This document shows positions 44,631 to 53,206 of a stretch of DNA of 64,000 bases, one piece after another (within the stretch, counting starts at the first letter, position 1; each line of letters starts with the position of its first letter). This DNA comes from Rhizobium sp. P32RR-XVIII (GTDB lineage Bacteria > Pseudomonadota > Alphaproteobacteria > Rhizobiales > Rhizobiaceae), in NCBI RefSeq assembly GCF_012641395.1, contig NZ_JABAIH010000002.1, positions 62,001 through 126,000 on the forward strand, in the 5' to 3' direction. A program made the position numbers and the translations under genes. The notes beneath the pieces were generated by a model. It was not told where the DNA came from. It searched no databases and worked only from the letters and a program-made list of their open reading frames with translations.

Positions 44631-45359
44631 ATGTATAAGTCAATTGCCTCTTTAACGAGTTCCGATAACCAGCGTCTTTACAAGACGTTGTTTGACCACT
44701 TTTCCACCGTTTATCCTGCGGTCTCGAAATCGAGCATGGCAGAGTTTCATCTGGGTGGAGATCAGACCTTCCGGCTGCTTCGAGGTTCGCAGGACCTGAC
44801 CTTCGAGGTTACCTATTCCGACATCTCGCGCTTTGCTTCCGTCACGCGGCTTTTGAATTCGAGGGCGCGGAAGTACACGAAGGGGGCAGCGCTTCACTGG
44901 AATACGTCCCGGGTCGCTCCGCCGCGCGGGCTTCTCAACCTTCCCCGTCCTCTAGAGGAATCGCGGGCGCCTGAAGAGGTGCTGATGGCGATATTCCATC
45001 TGGACCTGAATGATCCGGTCGAGGTGGAGAGACGAATCACCACCTGTATTGCCGCTCTCTATCCTTCCGGCCCCCGCCTGCAGGCGGACCATCAGGAAAA
45101 TGACGGTCAGAGAACCGTGGCGCAGCTGGCCGATTGGCTTTCGTTCCAGGGCGCCAAGCAGGTGCTTCTGATAGACGATCCGGATGAGGCGGCGACGATG
45201 TTGATCTCCATGATGTTCGGAGGGATGGCATCGCGCGTGACCGCCGGTGAGGGGCTGCCCGACCGGGCACAACTCATTACCTACCTCAAAGGCTGCATTC
45301 AGCTTTTCGTGCGGGGCTGCCGCAGGGAAGAGCGCTCGCCCGACTCCCAGAATCCCTAG
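44631..45359 (+). CDS. TetR C-terminal-like protein without a recognisable HTH
   Basis: A 242-residue protein. The last about 70 residues (T-V-A-Q-L-A-D-W-L, D-E-A-A-T-M-L-I-S-M-M-F-G-G, L-K-G-C-I-Q-L-F-V-R-G) align by eye with the TetR regulator at the other end of the porin array (K-L-S-D-W-F, A-A-A-T-M-L-I-G-I-V-F-G-S, R-S-S-L-R-I-F-A-Q-G). The first 140 residues show no TetR helix-turn-helix and I recognise no other domain. It may be a ligand-binding or dimer partner, or a recombined remnant. No clear ribosome site before ATG 44631; later ATGs are possible. Confidence 0.6.
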   Translation: MYKSIASLTSSDNQRLYKTLFDHFSTVYPAVSKSSMAEFHLGGDQTFRLLRGSQDLTFEVTYSDISRFASVTRLLNSRARKYTKGAALHWNTSRVAPPRGLLNLPRPLEESRAPEEVLMAIFHLDLNDPVEVERRITTCIAALYPSGPRLQADHQENDGQRTVAQLADWLSFQGAKQVLLIDDPDEAATMLISMMFGGMASRVTAGEGLPDRAQLITYLKGCIQLFVRGCRREERSPDSQNP

Positions 45360-45530
45360 CGCTATTCCGAGATTTTTGAGTCGCCCTCTCTTGGGGCGGC
45401 ACCGCTCCTCCCGATCGTGCGACGGCGCAGGATCAGGATTGTTGTCTTCATGAATCAACCAAATCGAGCAGCCAGCGGATCAGTTCGTGGCAAAAATGCA
45501 ACTCGGTTCGCTTGTATTAGATTTATGGTA

Positions 45531-45700
45531 CGACAACGTTTATTAAATAATTGACCGACCCGTACCCGTCCTGTTCTAAGGATCGCGTTACCGAAGCAAA
45601 TCGCTCGGCAACGCCTGGCGGACTGAAATTTCAGGGGACCGCATCCATCGCGCAAGTAAAGAGCCAAACCGTCAGGTTGGCCTTTGGAACGGAGACACAA
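45531..45700 (+). promoter_or_regulatory. Porin 1 promoter and conserved 5' leader
   Basis: The box acg(t)ttattaaataattga at about 45537-45555 includes TTGACC (45551-45556), with a 17-bp spacer to TTCTAA, a plausible promoter. The leader 45608-45700 recurs almost unchanged before porins 2 and 3 and contains the palindrome CTGAAATTTCAG and the run cgcaagtaaagagccaaacc before GGAG. Confidence 0.7.
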
Positions 45701-46807
45701 ATGACAATCAAGAGCCTCCTTCTCGGCTCCGCTGCTGCCCTTGCAGCAGTATCGGGCGCTCATGCCGCCGACGCTATCGTCGCTGCTGAGCCGGAACCGG
45801 TTGAGTATGTTCGCGTTTGCGACGCCTATGGCACCGGCTACTTCTACATCCCCGGCACGGAAACCTGCCTCAACATCGGCGGTTACGTCCGCTTCGACGT
45901 TGGCTTCGGCGCCGGCGATGCATTCAAGAACAACGCTGCGGACGACTGGGATGCTCGTACGCGTGCACACATCAACGTTATTGCAAAGAGCGATACGGAA
46001 TACGGCACTCTGACGAGCGCGATCATTCTTGAATCCAACTACCGTCCGAACGCTGTTAGCAGCGACGAGCCGACGGCTGGAGCGTCTTCCACGTTCGGCA
46101 GCTCTCAGAACACCACGGGCATCGACGAAGCCTACATCGACCTCGCCGGCGTCCGTGTTGGTAAGTTCGCCAACTGGTGGGATGACGACTTCTCGAGCGA
46201 AACCGACATCATGTCGACCCTCAATGGTTCGACGAAGCAGAACTCCATCCGTTATCAGTACGACACTGGCGACTTCTATGCCGGTATCGCTCTCGAAGAA
46301 CTGGTTCAGACCGACAACGGTAACGGTCACAATGCCAACAACCTCGGCATCGACGCTTCGGTCGGCGGTAAGGTCGGTGGCTTCACCTACGCAGTCATCG
46401 GTGCTTACGACATGGATGCCGAGGAAGGCGCAGTACTCGCAAAGATCGGTGTTGACGTTGGCCCGGGCACGCTCTCGGTCGCTGGTATCTACTCCACCGG
46501 TCTGGGCGACGAAGGCTTCAACGGCTATTACGACGCCGGCGAATGGTCTGTTGCTGCTCAGTACGCACTCAAGGCGACCGACAAGTTCACGGTCACCCCG
46601 GCTGTCCAGTACATCGACAACATCGATGCCGACACCAACGGCGACTGGGACAGCGGCAACGAGATTCGCGCTGGCGTGACTCTCGATTACAAGATCGTAG
46701 AGAACCTCTCGACGAAGCTCACTGCTACCTACGTATCGGCCGATCACGACGACGCTTCGGACAACGATTGGGTTGAAGGCTTCTTCCGCCTGCAGCGCAA
46801 CTTCTAA
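45701..46807 (+). CDS. ropA: Outer-membrane porin 1 (RopA type)
   Basis: A 368-residue trimeric beta-barrel porin of the Porin_2 family. The signal peptide is 1-22 (cleavage A-H-A|A-D). The mature start P-E-P-V-E-Y-V-R-V-C-D-A-Y-G and the C-terminus F-F-R-L-Q-R-N-F, ending in Phe for BAM recognition, are typical. GGAG is 7 nt before ATG 45701. Of the three tandem porins, it is most like porin 2; variation is concentrated in loops such as A-V-S-S-D-E-P-T-A-G. Symbol by family likeness only. Confidence 0.9.
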   Translation: MTIKSLLLGSAAALAAVSGAHAADAIVAAEPEPVEYVRVCDAYGTGYFYIPGTETCLNIGGYVRFDVGFGAGDAFKNNAADDWDARTRAHINVIAKSDTEYGTLTSAIILESNYRPNAVSSDEPTAGASSTFGSSQNTTGIDEAYIDLAGVRVGKFANWWDDDFSSETDIMSTLNGSTKQNSIRYQYDTGDFYAGIALEELVQTDNGNGHNANNLGIDASVGGKVGGFTYAVIGAYDMDAEEGAVLAKIGVDVGPGTLSVAGIYSTGLGDEGFNGYYDAGEWSVAAQYALKATDKFTVTPAVQYIDNIDADTNGDWDSGNEIRAGVTLDYKIVENLSTKLTATYVSADHDDASDNDWVEGFFRLQRNF

Positions 46808-46855
46808 TCGAAGAAATACAACTGATCAGTTTGACCTCCGATCAGTTTCGAGAGG

Positions 46856-46884
46856 AGAGCCCGGTATCCCAGCCGGGCTCTTTT
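46856..46884 (+). terminator. Porin 1 terminator
   Basis: GAGCCCGG (46857-46864) pairs with CCGGGCTC (46873-46880), followed by TTTT. The same hairpin follows porin 2. Confidence 0.9.
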
Positions 46885-46975
46885 CGTTCGTAGGAGGCCT
46901 GGCAGAGCCTTCGGGTCCGCGCTTCACGTGACAAAAATACAACGTAAACTTAAAAGAAATAATTTCTGGTACGAA

Positions 46976-47130
46976 CACGTTTATTAAATAATTGACGAGT
47001 TGGGGGGGCGCTGTTTCATGGGCCTCGTTGCCGAAGCGCCTGCTCGGCAACGCTTCGCGGACCGGGGGCCGCACCCATCGCGCAAGTGAAGAGCCAAACC
47101 GTCAGGTTGGCCGCTGAAACGGAGACACAA
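46976..47130 (+). promoter_or_regulatory. Porin 2 promoter and leader (copy)
   Basis: Repeats the acgtttattaaataattgac box (46977-46996) and the leader (47047-47130), with a small deletion removing the CTGAAATTTCAG palindrome. The gaagcgcct...cggcaacgc segment also matches copy 1. Confidence 0.7.
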
Positions 47131-48234
47131 ATGACCATCAAGAGCCTTCTTCTCGGCTCCGCTGCTGCCCTGGCAGCAGTATCGGGCGCTCATGCGGCCG
47201 ACGCTATCGTCGCTGCTGAGCCGGAACCGGTTGAGTATGTTCGCGTTTGCGACGCCTATGGCACCGGCTACTTTTACATCCCCGGCACCGAAACCTGCCT
47301 TAACATCGGCGGCTACCTCCGCTTCGACGTTGGCTTCGGCGCCGGCGATGCATTCAAGAACAACAGTGCGGACGACTGGGATGCTCGTACGCGTGCACAC
47401 ATCAACGTTATTGCAAAGAGCGATACGGAATACGGCACTCTGACGAGCGCGATCATTCTTGAATCCAACTACCGTCCGAACGGTTTCAGTAGCGATGCAT
47501 TTACGGCTGGTGCATCTTCCACGTTCGGCGGCTCTCAGAACACCACGGGCATCGATGAAGCCTACATCGACCTCGCCGGTTTCCGCGTTGGTAAGTTCGC
47601 CAACTGGTGGGATGACGACTTCTCCGGCGAAACCGACGTGATGACAACCATCAACGGTTCGACGAAGCAGAACTCCATCCGTTATCAGTACGACAGCGGC
47701 GACTTCTACGCCGGTATCGCTCTCGAAGAGCTGGTGCAGACCGACAGCGGCAACGCCAACAACCTCGGCGTCGACGGTTCGATCGGCGGTAAGGTTGGTG
47801 GCTTCACCTACGCGGTGATGGCCGGTTACGACACGGACGCCGAGGAAGGCGCAGTACTCGCAAAGATCGGTGCTGACATTGGCCCGGGCACGCTCTCGGT
47901 CGCTGGCATCTACTCCAGTGGTTTGTCTGATGATGCCGACCACTTTAACGGCTATTACGACGCCGGCGAATGGTCGATTCTCGCTCAGTATGCGCTCAAG
48001 GCAACCGACAAGTTCACGGTCACCCCGGCTGCTCAGTACATCGACAACATCGATGCCGACGCTGACGGCAACTGGGACAACGGCAACGAGTGGCGCGCTG
48101 GCGTGACCCTCGATTACAAGATCGTCGAGAACCTATCGTCGAAGCTCACTGCTACCTACGTCTCCGACAACCACGACGGTGCGCCGGATCAGGACTGGGT
48201 TGAAGGCTTCTTCCGCCTGCAGCGCGACTTCTAA
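47131..48234 (+). CDS. ropA: Outer-membrane porin 2 (RopA type)
   Basis: A 367-residue porin, nearly identical to porin 1 in the signal peptide and first about 110 residues, then differing mainly in surface loops (for example G-F-S-S-D-A-F-T-A-G, and S-D-D-A-D-H-F). GGAG is 7 nt before ATG 47131. Nucleotide identity to porin 1 is highest in 47131-47470, which fits recent duplication or gene conversion of the 5' half. Confidence 0.9.
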   Translation: MTIKSLLLGSAAALAAVSGAHAADAIVAAEPEPVEYVRVCDAYGTGYFYIPGTETCLNIGGYLRFDVGFGAGDAFKNNSADDWDARTRAHINVIAKSDTEYGTLTSAIILESNYRPNGFSSDAFTAGASSTFGGSQNTTGIDEAYIDLAGFRVGKFANWWDDDFSGETDVMTTINGSTKQNSIRYQYDSGDFYAGIALEELVQTDSGNANNLGVDGSIGGKVGGFTYAVMAGYDTDAEEGAVLAKIGADIGPGTLSVAGIYSSGLSDDADHFNGYYDAGEWSILAQYALKATDKFTVTPAAQYIDNIDADADGNWDNGNEWRAGVTLDYKIVENLSSKLTATYVSDNHDGAPDQDWVEGFFRLQRDF

Positions 48235-48282
48235 TCGAAGAAATACTACTGATCAGATTGACCTCCGATCAGTTTCGAGAGG

Positions 48283-48315
48283 AGAGCCCGGTATCCCAGC
48301 CGGGCTCTTCTTTTT
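48283..48315 (+). terminator. Porin 2 terminator
   Basis: GAGCCCGG (48284-48291) and CCGGGCTC (48300-48307), followed by a T-rich tail. Duplicate of the porin 1 terminator. Confidence 0.9.
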
Positions 48316-48342
48316 GTCGTTCAGACTTGTAATCCCTGTGCG
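48308..48342 (-). pseudogene. Relic of a TetR gene 3' end
   Basis: The 35 bases after the porin 2 terminator match those after porin 3, where they are the last codons of the intact TetR gene (49824 onwards). On the minus strand the relic still reads A-Q-G-L-Q-V-stop, with mostly silent changes. The rest of the gene is absent. The 48343-48480 stretch shows nothing further. Confidence 0.75.
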
Positions 48343-48480
48343 CTAAGTCCGCCCCGGAACGGTTACGTTAGCCGCCCTATCGAATCCTCCATTCCAATCT
48401 CTCATGAGGGCTATGTCTGCGGCTTTGCGGACTAACCTGCCGATGTCGTCCATAATGGAAAATTGCTCGTCAATACCGGC

Positions 48481-48633
48481 ACGTTTACTAAACAATTGAC
48501 GGGCCGCGAGGTCTCCTGTCTTTTAAGGGCGTTGTGTTCGGGAACTCCTGGCGGACTGAACTTTCAGGGGACCGCATCCATCGCGCAAGTAAAGAGCCAA
48601 ACCGTCAGGTTAGCCTCTGGAACGGAGACACAG
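48481..48633 (+). promoter_or_regulatory. Porin 3 promoter and leader (copy)
   Basis: acgtttactaaacaattgac lies at about 48480-48499 and the leader at 48541-48633, including CTGAACTTTCAG and the same ribosome site region. Third copy of the regulatory block. Confidence 0.7.
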
Positions 48634-49749
48634 ATGACCATCAAGAGCCTCCTTCTCGGCTCCGCTGCTGCTCTGGCAGCAGGATCCGGCGCCCATGCTG
48701 CCGACGCTATCGTCGCTGCTGAGCCGGAACCGGTTGAGTATGTTCGCGTTTGCGACGCCTACGGCGCTGGCTACTTCTACATCCCCGGCACCGAAACCTG
48801 CCTCAACATCGGCGGCTACCTCCGTTTTGAAGTAGGCTTTGGCGCGGGCGATGCCTACGACAACAACGGTTCGGACGACTGGGATGCTCACACGCGTGCG
48901 CATCTCAATGTCATCGCCAAGAGTGATACGGAATACGGCACGCTGACGAGTGCGATCATTTTTGAATCCAACTTCCGGCCGAACGGCGTTCCTACCTCCG
49001 CTAAGACGGCGACATGGTCGTCCTCGGTCGGCGGTGACCAGGACGGCAGCACTGTCATCGACGAAGCCTACCTCGACATCGCCGGCTTCCGTGTTGGTAA
49101 GTTCGCCAATTGGTGGGATGACGACTTCTCGGGCGAAACCGACCTGATGACGACCATCAACGGTTCGACGAAGCAGAACTCCATTCGTTATCAGTACGGC
49201 GATGACAACTTCTACGCCGGTATCGCTCTCGAAGAACTTGTTCAAACCAACGGCGGCGCCAACAACCTCGGTATCGACGGTTCGATCGGCGGTAAGGTCG
49301 GTGGTTTCACCTACGCGGTGATGGCCGGTTACGACTCTGACGCCCAGGAAGGCGCAGTCCTTGCAAAGATGGGTGCTGACATTGGCCCGGGCACCCTCTC
49401 GGTCGCCGGCATCTACTCCAGCGGTTTGTCTGATGCTGTAGATGCTGATGGCAACCAGTTCAACGGCTACTACGATGCCGGCGAATGGTCGGTTGTCGGC
49501 CAGTATGAGCTCAAGGCAACCGACAAGTTCTCGGTCGCCCCGGCGGTTCAGTACATCGACAACATCGATGCCGACGCCAACGGCAACTGGGACGGCGGTA
49601 GCGAGTGGCGCGCTGGCGTGACCCTCGATTACAAGATCGTAGAGAACCTCTCCACGAGGCTCACAGCAACCTACGTCTCCGACAAGCACGACGCTGCGCC
49701 GGATCAGGACTGGGTTGAAGGCTTCTTTCGCCTAGAGCGCGACTTCTAG
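48634..49749 (+). CDS. ropA: Outer-membrane porin 3 (RopA type)
   Basis: A 371-residue porin, the most diverged of the three: loop P-T-S-A-K-T-A-T-W-S-S-S-V-G-G replaces the S-S-D-x-x-T-A-G loop of the others, and an extra D-A-V-D-A-D-G-N occurs near 270. Signal peptide and C-terminal F-F-R-L-E-R-D-F as in the family. GGAG is 7 nt before ATG 48634. It is followed by a terminator and the convergent TetR gene. Confidence 0.9.
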   Translation: MTIKSLLLGSAAALAAGSGAHAADAIVAAEPEPVEYVRVCDAYGAGYFYIPGTETCLNIGGYLRFEVGFGAGDAYDNNGSDDWDAHTRAHLNVIAKSDTEYGTLTSAIIFESNFRPNGVPTSAKTATWSSSVGGDQDGSTVIDEAYLDIAGFRVGKFANWWDDDFSGETDLMTTINGSTKQNSIRYQYGDDNFYAGIALEELVQTNGGANNLGIDGSIGGKVGGFTYAVMAGYDSDAQEGAVLAKMGADIGPGTLSVAGIYSSGLSDAVDADGNQFNGYYDAGEWSVVGQYELKATDKFSVAPAVQYIDNIDADANGNWDGGSEWRAGVTLDYKIVENLSTRLTATYVSDKHDAAPDQDWVEGFFRLERDF

Positions 49750-49790
49750 AAATACAACTGATTGGATTGATTTCCGACCGGTTTCGAAAA

Positions 49791-49818
49791 GAAGAGCCCG
49801 GCTCCCGGGCTCTTCTTT
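49791..49818. terminator. Porin 3 / TetR shared terminator
   Basis: GAAGAGCCCGG (49791-49801) with CCGGGCTCTTC (49805-49815) and TTT. It lies between the convergent porin 3 and TetR stops and may serve both. Confidence 0.85.
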
Positions 49819-49823
49819 GTCGT

Positions 49824-50453
49824 TCAGACCTGCAATCCCTGCGCGAAGATTCGCAGGCTGGATCGCAGATAGCTTTTCGTCTTTCTTGCGCGTGCCTCCA
49901 GCTCGACCCCCGCACGGTCGATGCTCAGGCTTCCGAAGACGATGCCGATCAGCATCGTTGCCGCGGCGTCGGCGTCGATCACGGTAATGCGGCCTTCCTG
50001 CCTGAGCCGCCTGAACCAGTCGGATAGCTTTTCACGGGCAACCGTGAAATCCTCTCTCAATTCCGGAACATAGTCGGCTGCCTCCCAGCCGACCTCAACC
50101 AAAAAGTAGTCGCTCATATCAGCGGCCTGGGTGCTGCTACCATTATCGAGGAAAAAAGTTCGCTCGAGCATCTCCTCGATCGGCGACCGTTCATCCATCG
50201 CAGGGATGAAGAAAATGAACTCGCTTCGAGACTTCAGTATTTCGCGCAGCAGGTCGGCCTTTCCGTCGAAGAACTCGTAGAAAGTCCTTTTCGAAATGCC
50301 GCATCTGGCGGCGATCACGTCAACCGTCGTGTTGACGTATCCCGCTTCAATGAAGACATCACGGCCCCCGCTGATGATGTCATTTCTCCGCTGATCGGAG
50401 TCCACGCACTTGGGACGTCCGCGCGGCCTCTTCAATTCTGCGTTAGAGTTCAC
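49824..50453 (-). CDS. TetR-family transcriptional regulator next to the porins
   Basis: A 209-residue regulator. The helix-turn-helix covers about 15-60 (R-N-D-I-I-S-G-G-R-D-V-F ... I-A-A-R-C-G-I-S-K-R-T-F-Y-E-F-F). A basic N-terminal arm L-K-R-P-R-G-R-P-K precedes it. GTG 50453 has GGGGAG 5 nt upstream and is preferred to ATG 50492. It may control the porins, whose promoters share one sequence block. Its C-terminal half resembles the protein at 44631. Confidence 0.88.
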   Translation of the reverse strand: MNSNAELKRPRGRPKCVDSDQRRNDIISGGRDVFIEAGYVNTTVDVIAARCGISKRTFYEFFDGKADLLREILKSRSEFIFFIPAMDERSPIEEMLERTFFLDNGSSTQAADMSDYFLVEVGWEAADYVPELREDFTVAREKLSDWFRRLRQEGRITVIDADAAATMLIGIVFGSLSIDRAGVELEARARKTKSYLRSSLRIFAQGLQV

Positions 50454-50868
50454 GATTTCTCCCCGCTTATAATTCATTCCCCTTGCGTTCACCGATACAT
50501 GAACGCGCGCAGCTGGTACAGCACCATCAACTAAATCGTTTCAGACAGCCTCCGTTCTGCTCAGGGGACCCCCAATTGCCCGCCTGATCGGTCACTCATT
50601 GTTGCAAACTTTGAAGAGAATATGAAGTTCCTTGCAGGCACGTTCTAATTGTCTGCCGCCGGCCAACAAAATCTGACGCTGTTTGCAACTTATTAACCAT
50701 ATTACGTGAAGCTTCCCTAATGTACGCGGGGAGTGGCGACATAGGCAGCATTCCGGTGATCAAAGATTGTCCGCGCGATTTCCGTCCAGGGACGGTAGCG
50801 GAGCGGGCTGCGGCTGGCGGCAGAGGTATTGCGTTGCCGCTTGCTCCCGCCCGGTCTATACCGCGGCC
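50454..50868. other. 415-bp divergent control region
   Basis: No gene found. TTAACCAT, a CtrA half-site, occurs at 50693-50700. The part 50630-50720 is A/T-rich and probably holds promoters for the TetR and DUF1491 genes. Confidence 0.35.
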
Positions 50869-51225
50869 ATGAGATTGCGCACCGACATTTTCGTTTCGGC
50901 CCTGCTGCGCCGGGTCTTCGCCAAGGGGGATTTCGCAGCCGTCGAGAAGAAGGGCGCGGAGGAGGCGGGCGCGATCTTCATTCGCCAGCGCTTCCGCGAC
51001 GGGTTGGAGACGCTATACGGCCCGGCGCCGCAAAGCTTCTTCGACGAGGAGGACAGCGGCACCCGTCTTTTCGAGATCAGGCTTGAGAAGGCTGAGGCCG
51101 AAAACGTGTGGGAACTGCTCCAGCGTGAACGCAGGTTCGACCCGGACCTCTGGATCGTCGAACTCGAAGCCGACGAGGTTGCGGAACTCCTTCCGCTTGC
51201 CGAGGAGCGGAAAAACCCTCTTTAG
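50869..51225 (+). CDS. DUF1491 family protein
   Basis: A 118-residue protein starting M-R-L-R-T-D-I-F-V-S-A-L-L-R-R-V, the family opening. G-A-I-F-I-R-Q-R-F and the C-terminal D-P-D-L-W-I-V-E-L-E also fit. Function unknown. ATG 50869 chosen; the longer frame from 50767 is not protein-like. Its stop overlaps the convergent DUF2336 stop by 4 bp. Confidence 0.85.
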   Translation: MRLRTDIFVSALLRRVFAKGDFAAVEKKGAEEAGAIFIRQRFRDGLETLYGPAPQSFFDEEDSGTRLFEIRLEKAEAENVWELLQRERRFDPDLWIVELEADEVAELLPLAEERKNPL

Positions 51226-52184
51226 ATCCTACGGCGGCTGACGATGCGGATGTCGTCTCCGGCCGGCACCCGGCGCGCCAGGCGCGGCGCTGCGGGAACC
51301 TCGTCTTCGGGTTTGTACGTATAGCTGTCGGCGCGGCGCCAGGCTTCGACCCGCTGATGGCATTCCTCGGGATCGAGCGCATCAAGAACCGCCCAGGCAC
51401 GGGTGACATTGTGCTGCCGGTCGGCAAGCTGGGGGTATAGTCTCTCCAGCACGAACACCGCGTCGAGAAAACCCATTCCAAGGCTGGTCAGCGTCATTGC
51501 GAGCTGATGGCCGGAAATGTCGAGCATGATGCGTTCGGCAAGCCAGCGGCTGGCCGAAAGCGCATCGGCAAGCGCCGTTGCGAAATGGCTGGCGTCGCGC
51601 GCCCGGGCAAAGCGGACAAGCAGAGCTTGCTGAACATCGGTGAGCGTGCGCAGTCCGAGACGGTCGCCGTCTCTGTGTCCGAGATGTCTCGCCAGCCCCT
51701 TGATCCGCCTCCGCATTGCCTCTTCGCTGGCAAGGCGCTCGGCGAATTCCGCGTCTTCTATGGAGGCAGTGACCGGCGGTGGTGAGAGCACCTCTGCCGG
51801 CTCTTCGACAATCGCGCCCGGACGGGCCCGCGGCTCTGCCTGGCGCAGCGCCACGAGCGCATCGATGACCTTCGGCGACAGGCTCTCGCGGCTGACGATC
51901 GCTCTGGCGTGCGCCACACCCTGCGACCGCGCAATGATGATCAGCGTATCGTCGTCGATCGCCTGCGACGCCGTCAAAAACGGCGCGGCGATTGCGATCG
52001 GTTGACTTCCGATGAAGAGGGCGACGGCCGGAGGTATGGTCTTGCACTGGGAAAGCGCGGCAACCGCCTGGCGGCGTGCTTCGTCGGAAGAAGCCTGGAA
52101 GAGCGGCACGAACAGTTCGGCGAACTGGCGCAGCTCGGATCGCGTGGGATGCACCAACCCCTCGAAGCTGCTGATGGTCGCCAT
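51222..52184 (-). CDS. DUF2336 domain protein
   Basis: A 320-residue helical-repeat protein (L-F-V-P-L-F-Q-A-S-S-D-E-A-R-R-Q-A-V-A-A-L-S opens the DUF2336 region). No signal or membrane segment. Some DUF2336 proteins in Brucella and Caulobacter relatives are linked to cell-envelope or cell-cycle control. AAGGATG precedes ATG 52184. A perfect CtrA-type box lies 158 bp upstream, so cell-cycle regulation is likely. Confidence 0.85.
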   Translation of the reverse strand: MATISSFEGLVHPTRSELRQFAELFVPLFQASSDEARRQAVAALSQCKTIPPAVALFIGSQPIAIAAPFLTASQAIDDDTLIIIARSQGVAHARAIVSRESLSPKVIDALVALRQAEPRARPGAIVEEPAEVLSPPPVTASIEDAEFAERLASEEAMRRRIKGLARHLGHRDGDRLGLRTLTDVQQALLVRFARARDASHFATALADALSASRWLAERIMLDISGHQLAMTLTSLGMGFLDAVFVLERLYPQLADRQHNVTRAWAVLDALDPEECHQRVEAWRRADSYTYKPEDEVPAAPRLARRVPAGDDIRIVSRRRI

Positions 52185-52340
52185 CAATACCACATCCTTT
52201 TTCCGGATGCCCAAGGGGCCCTCTAGGTCTCGAAACCGGTCACGCACACGAACACCCTGGAAACGCCGAACTCGGACCACATGCGCTGGCGGCACGCACA
52301 ATCAGCCCACGCGAAGATGAACAAAGTCTACACCGGCAGG

Positions 52341-52356
52341 GTTAATGCTCGCTTAA
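52341..52356 (-). promoter_or_regulatory. Perfect CtrA-type box TTAA-N7-TTAAC
   Basis: On the minus strand TTAAGCGAGCATTAAC at 52356-52341, upstream of the DUF2336 gene. It matches the full CtrA consensus. The rest of the 52185-52477 gap shows no gene. Confidence 0.65.
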
Positions 52357-52477
52357 GATTTTAATCAAATGCCCAGGAATGACGCACGTTAAGCGTGCGC
52401 GTTGGCCGGCCCGCAGAGCCATAAAAAACGCACCCTGCAGCCGCAAGGCGCGTCCGGACATGACTGAAGATGAAGTC

Positions 52478-52684
52478 TCAAAGAGCCTTGTGGGCCCGCA
52501 GGGCCGTCAGCAGCTTCTCGTTATCGGTATAGCCGGCCTGGTAGAGATCGAGCGCGGCAGAGGCGGCAGACTGCGCCTCGGTGCTTTTAATGTCCACGCG
52601 TCGTTCCGTGCACCATGCATCCAATGCGCTTCTCAGAACATCGAGGTCTTCTGATGAGAATGATGAATTCACCAGTAAAGACAT
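52478..52684 (-). CDS. Small conserved-type hypothetical protein, 68 aa
   Basis: Unrecognised by name. The composition is protein-like: S-S-E-D-L-D-V-L-R-S-A-L-D-A-W-C then a helical S-A-A-S-A-A-L-D-L-Y-Q-A-G and L-L-T-A-L-R-A-H-K-A-L. It has a strong GGAGGGCAGGAA ribosome site before ATG 52684. Soluble, all-helical by appearance. Such proteins are common in rhizobia. Confidence 0.72.
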   Translation of the reverse strand: MSLLVNSSFSSEDLDVLRSALDAWCTERRVDIKSTEAQSAASAALDLYQAGYTDNEKLLTALRAHKAL

Positions 52685-53206
52685 TTCCTGCCCTCCGTTA
52701 TTACGGCAAGAGCATATATGGTCTCCCAAGCGGTCGTTGCCTTCATATGTACGACCGATGAGACGACCATACGCCCATATCGAGGCACCGCAATCGATAT
52801 TTTCGTGACGCGAACAGGCTGCAAGGACACTTTCATGTCATTGGGCCGCCTCGAATTTCTAACTCCCTGAAACCTATGTGGAAACATAATCTGCTTTTTT
52901 GTTGGTACGGTTTGAAACCAATCGGCCGGCAGCGACGTTTAGTTATCGGTCTGTCGCCCAGACGCCATGAAGTCGCATATTAGTAAACTGTTAACTATCA
53001 TGTGTCTCAATTCGGATGGGAATGGCGCGATTGAGTGCTTCGGTCGTCAAGATTCCGCTTCACGGTATTTCGAACAGGAGCCGTGAGAAAGGCGCGAATG
53101 CCCTGGGCCCGAAAAGTTCGGGACCTCAGGACGCGCTGGCTCGCGCAGGCGGGCAGGGTGAAATCCGCTCACATTCATCCGTCTCGGGCAATACATGGAG
53201 ACGAGA
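52685..53206. other. 522-bp intergenic region
   Basis: No convincing gene on either strand. TTAG-N7-TTAAC at 52980-52995 is a near match to the CtrA consensus. The rest holds only short frames without ribosome sites. Confidence 0.35.

Noticed and set aside
52669-52887. 72-aa minus frame between small genes
   Set aside because: It includes the strong ribosome site of the 68-aa gene and shows no motif.
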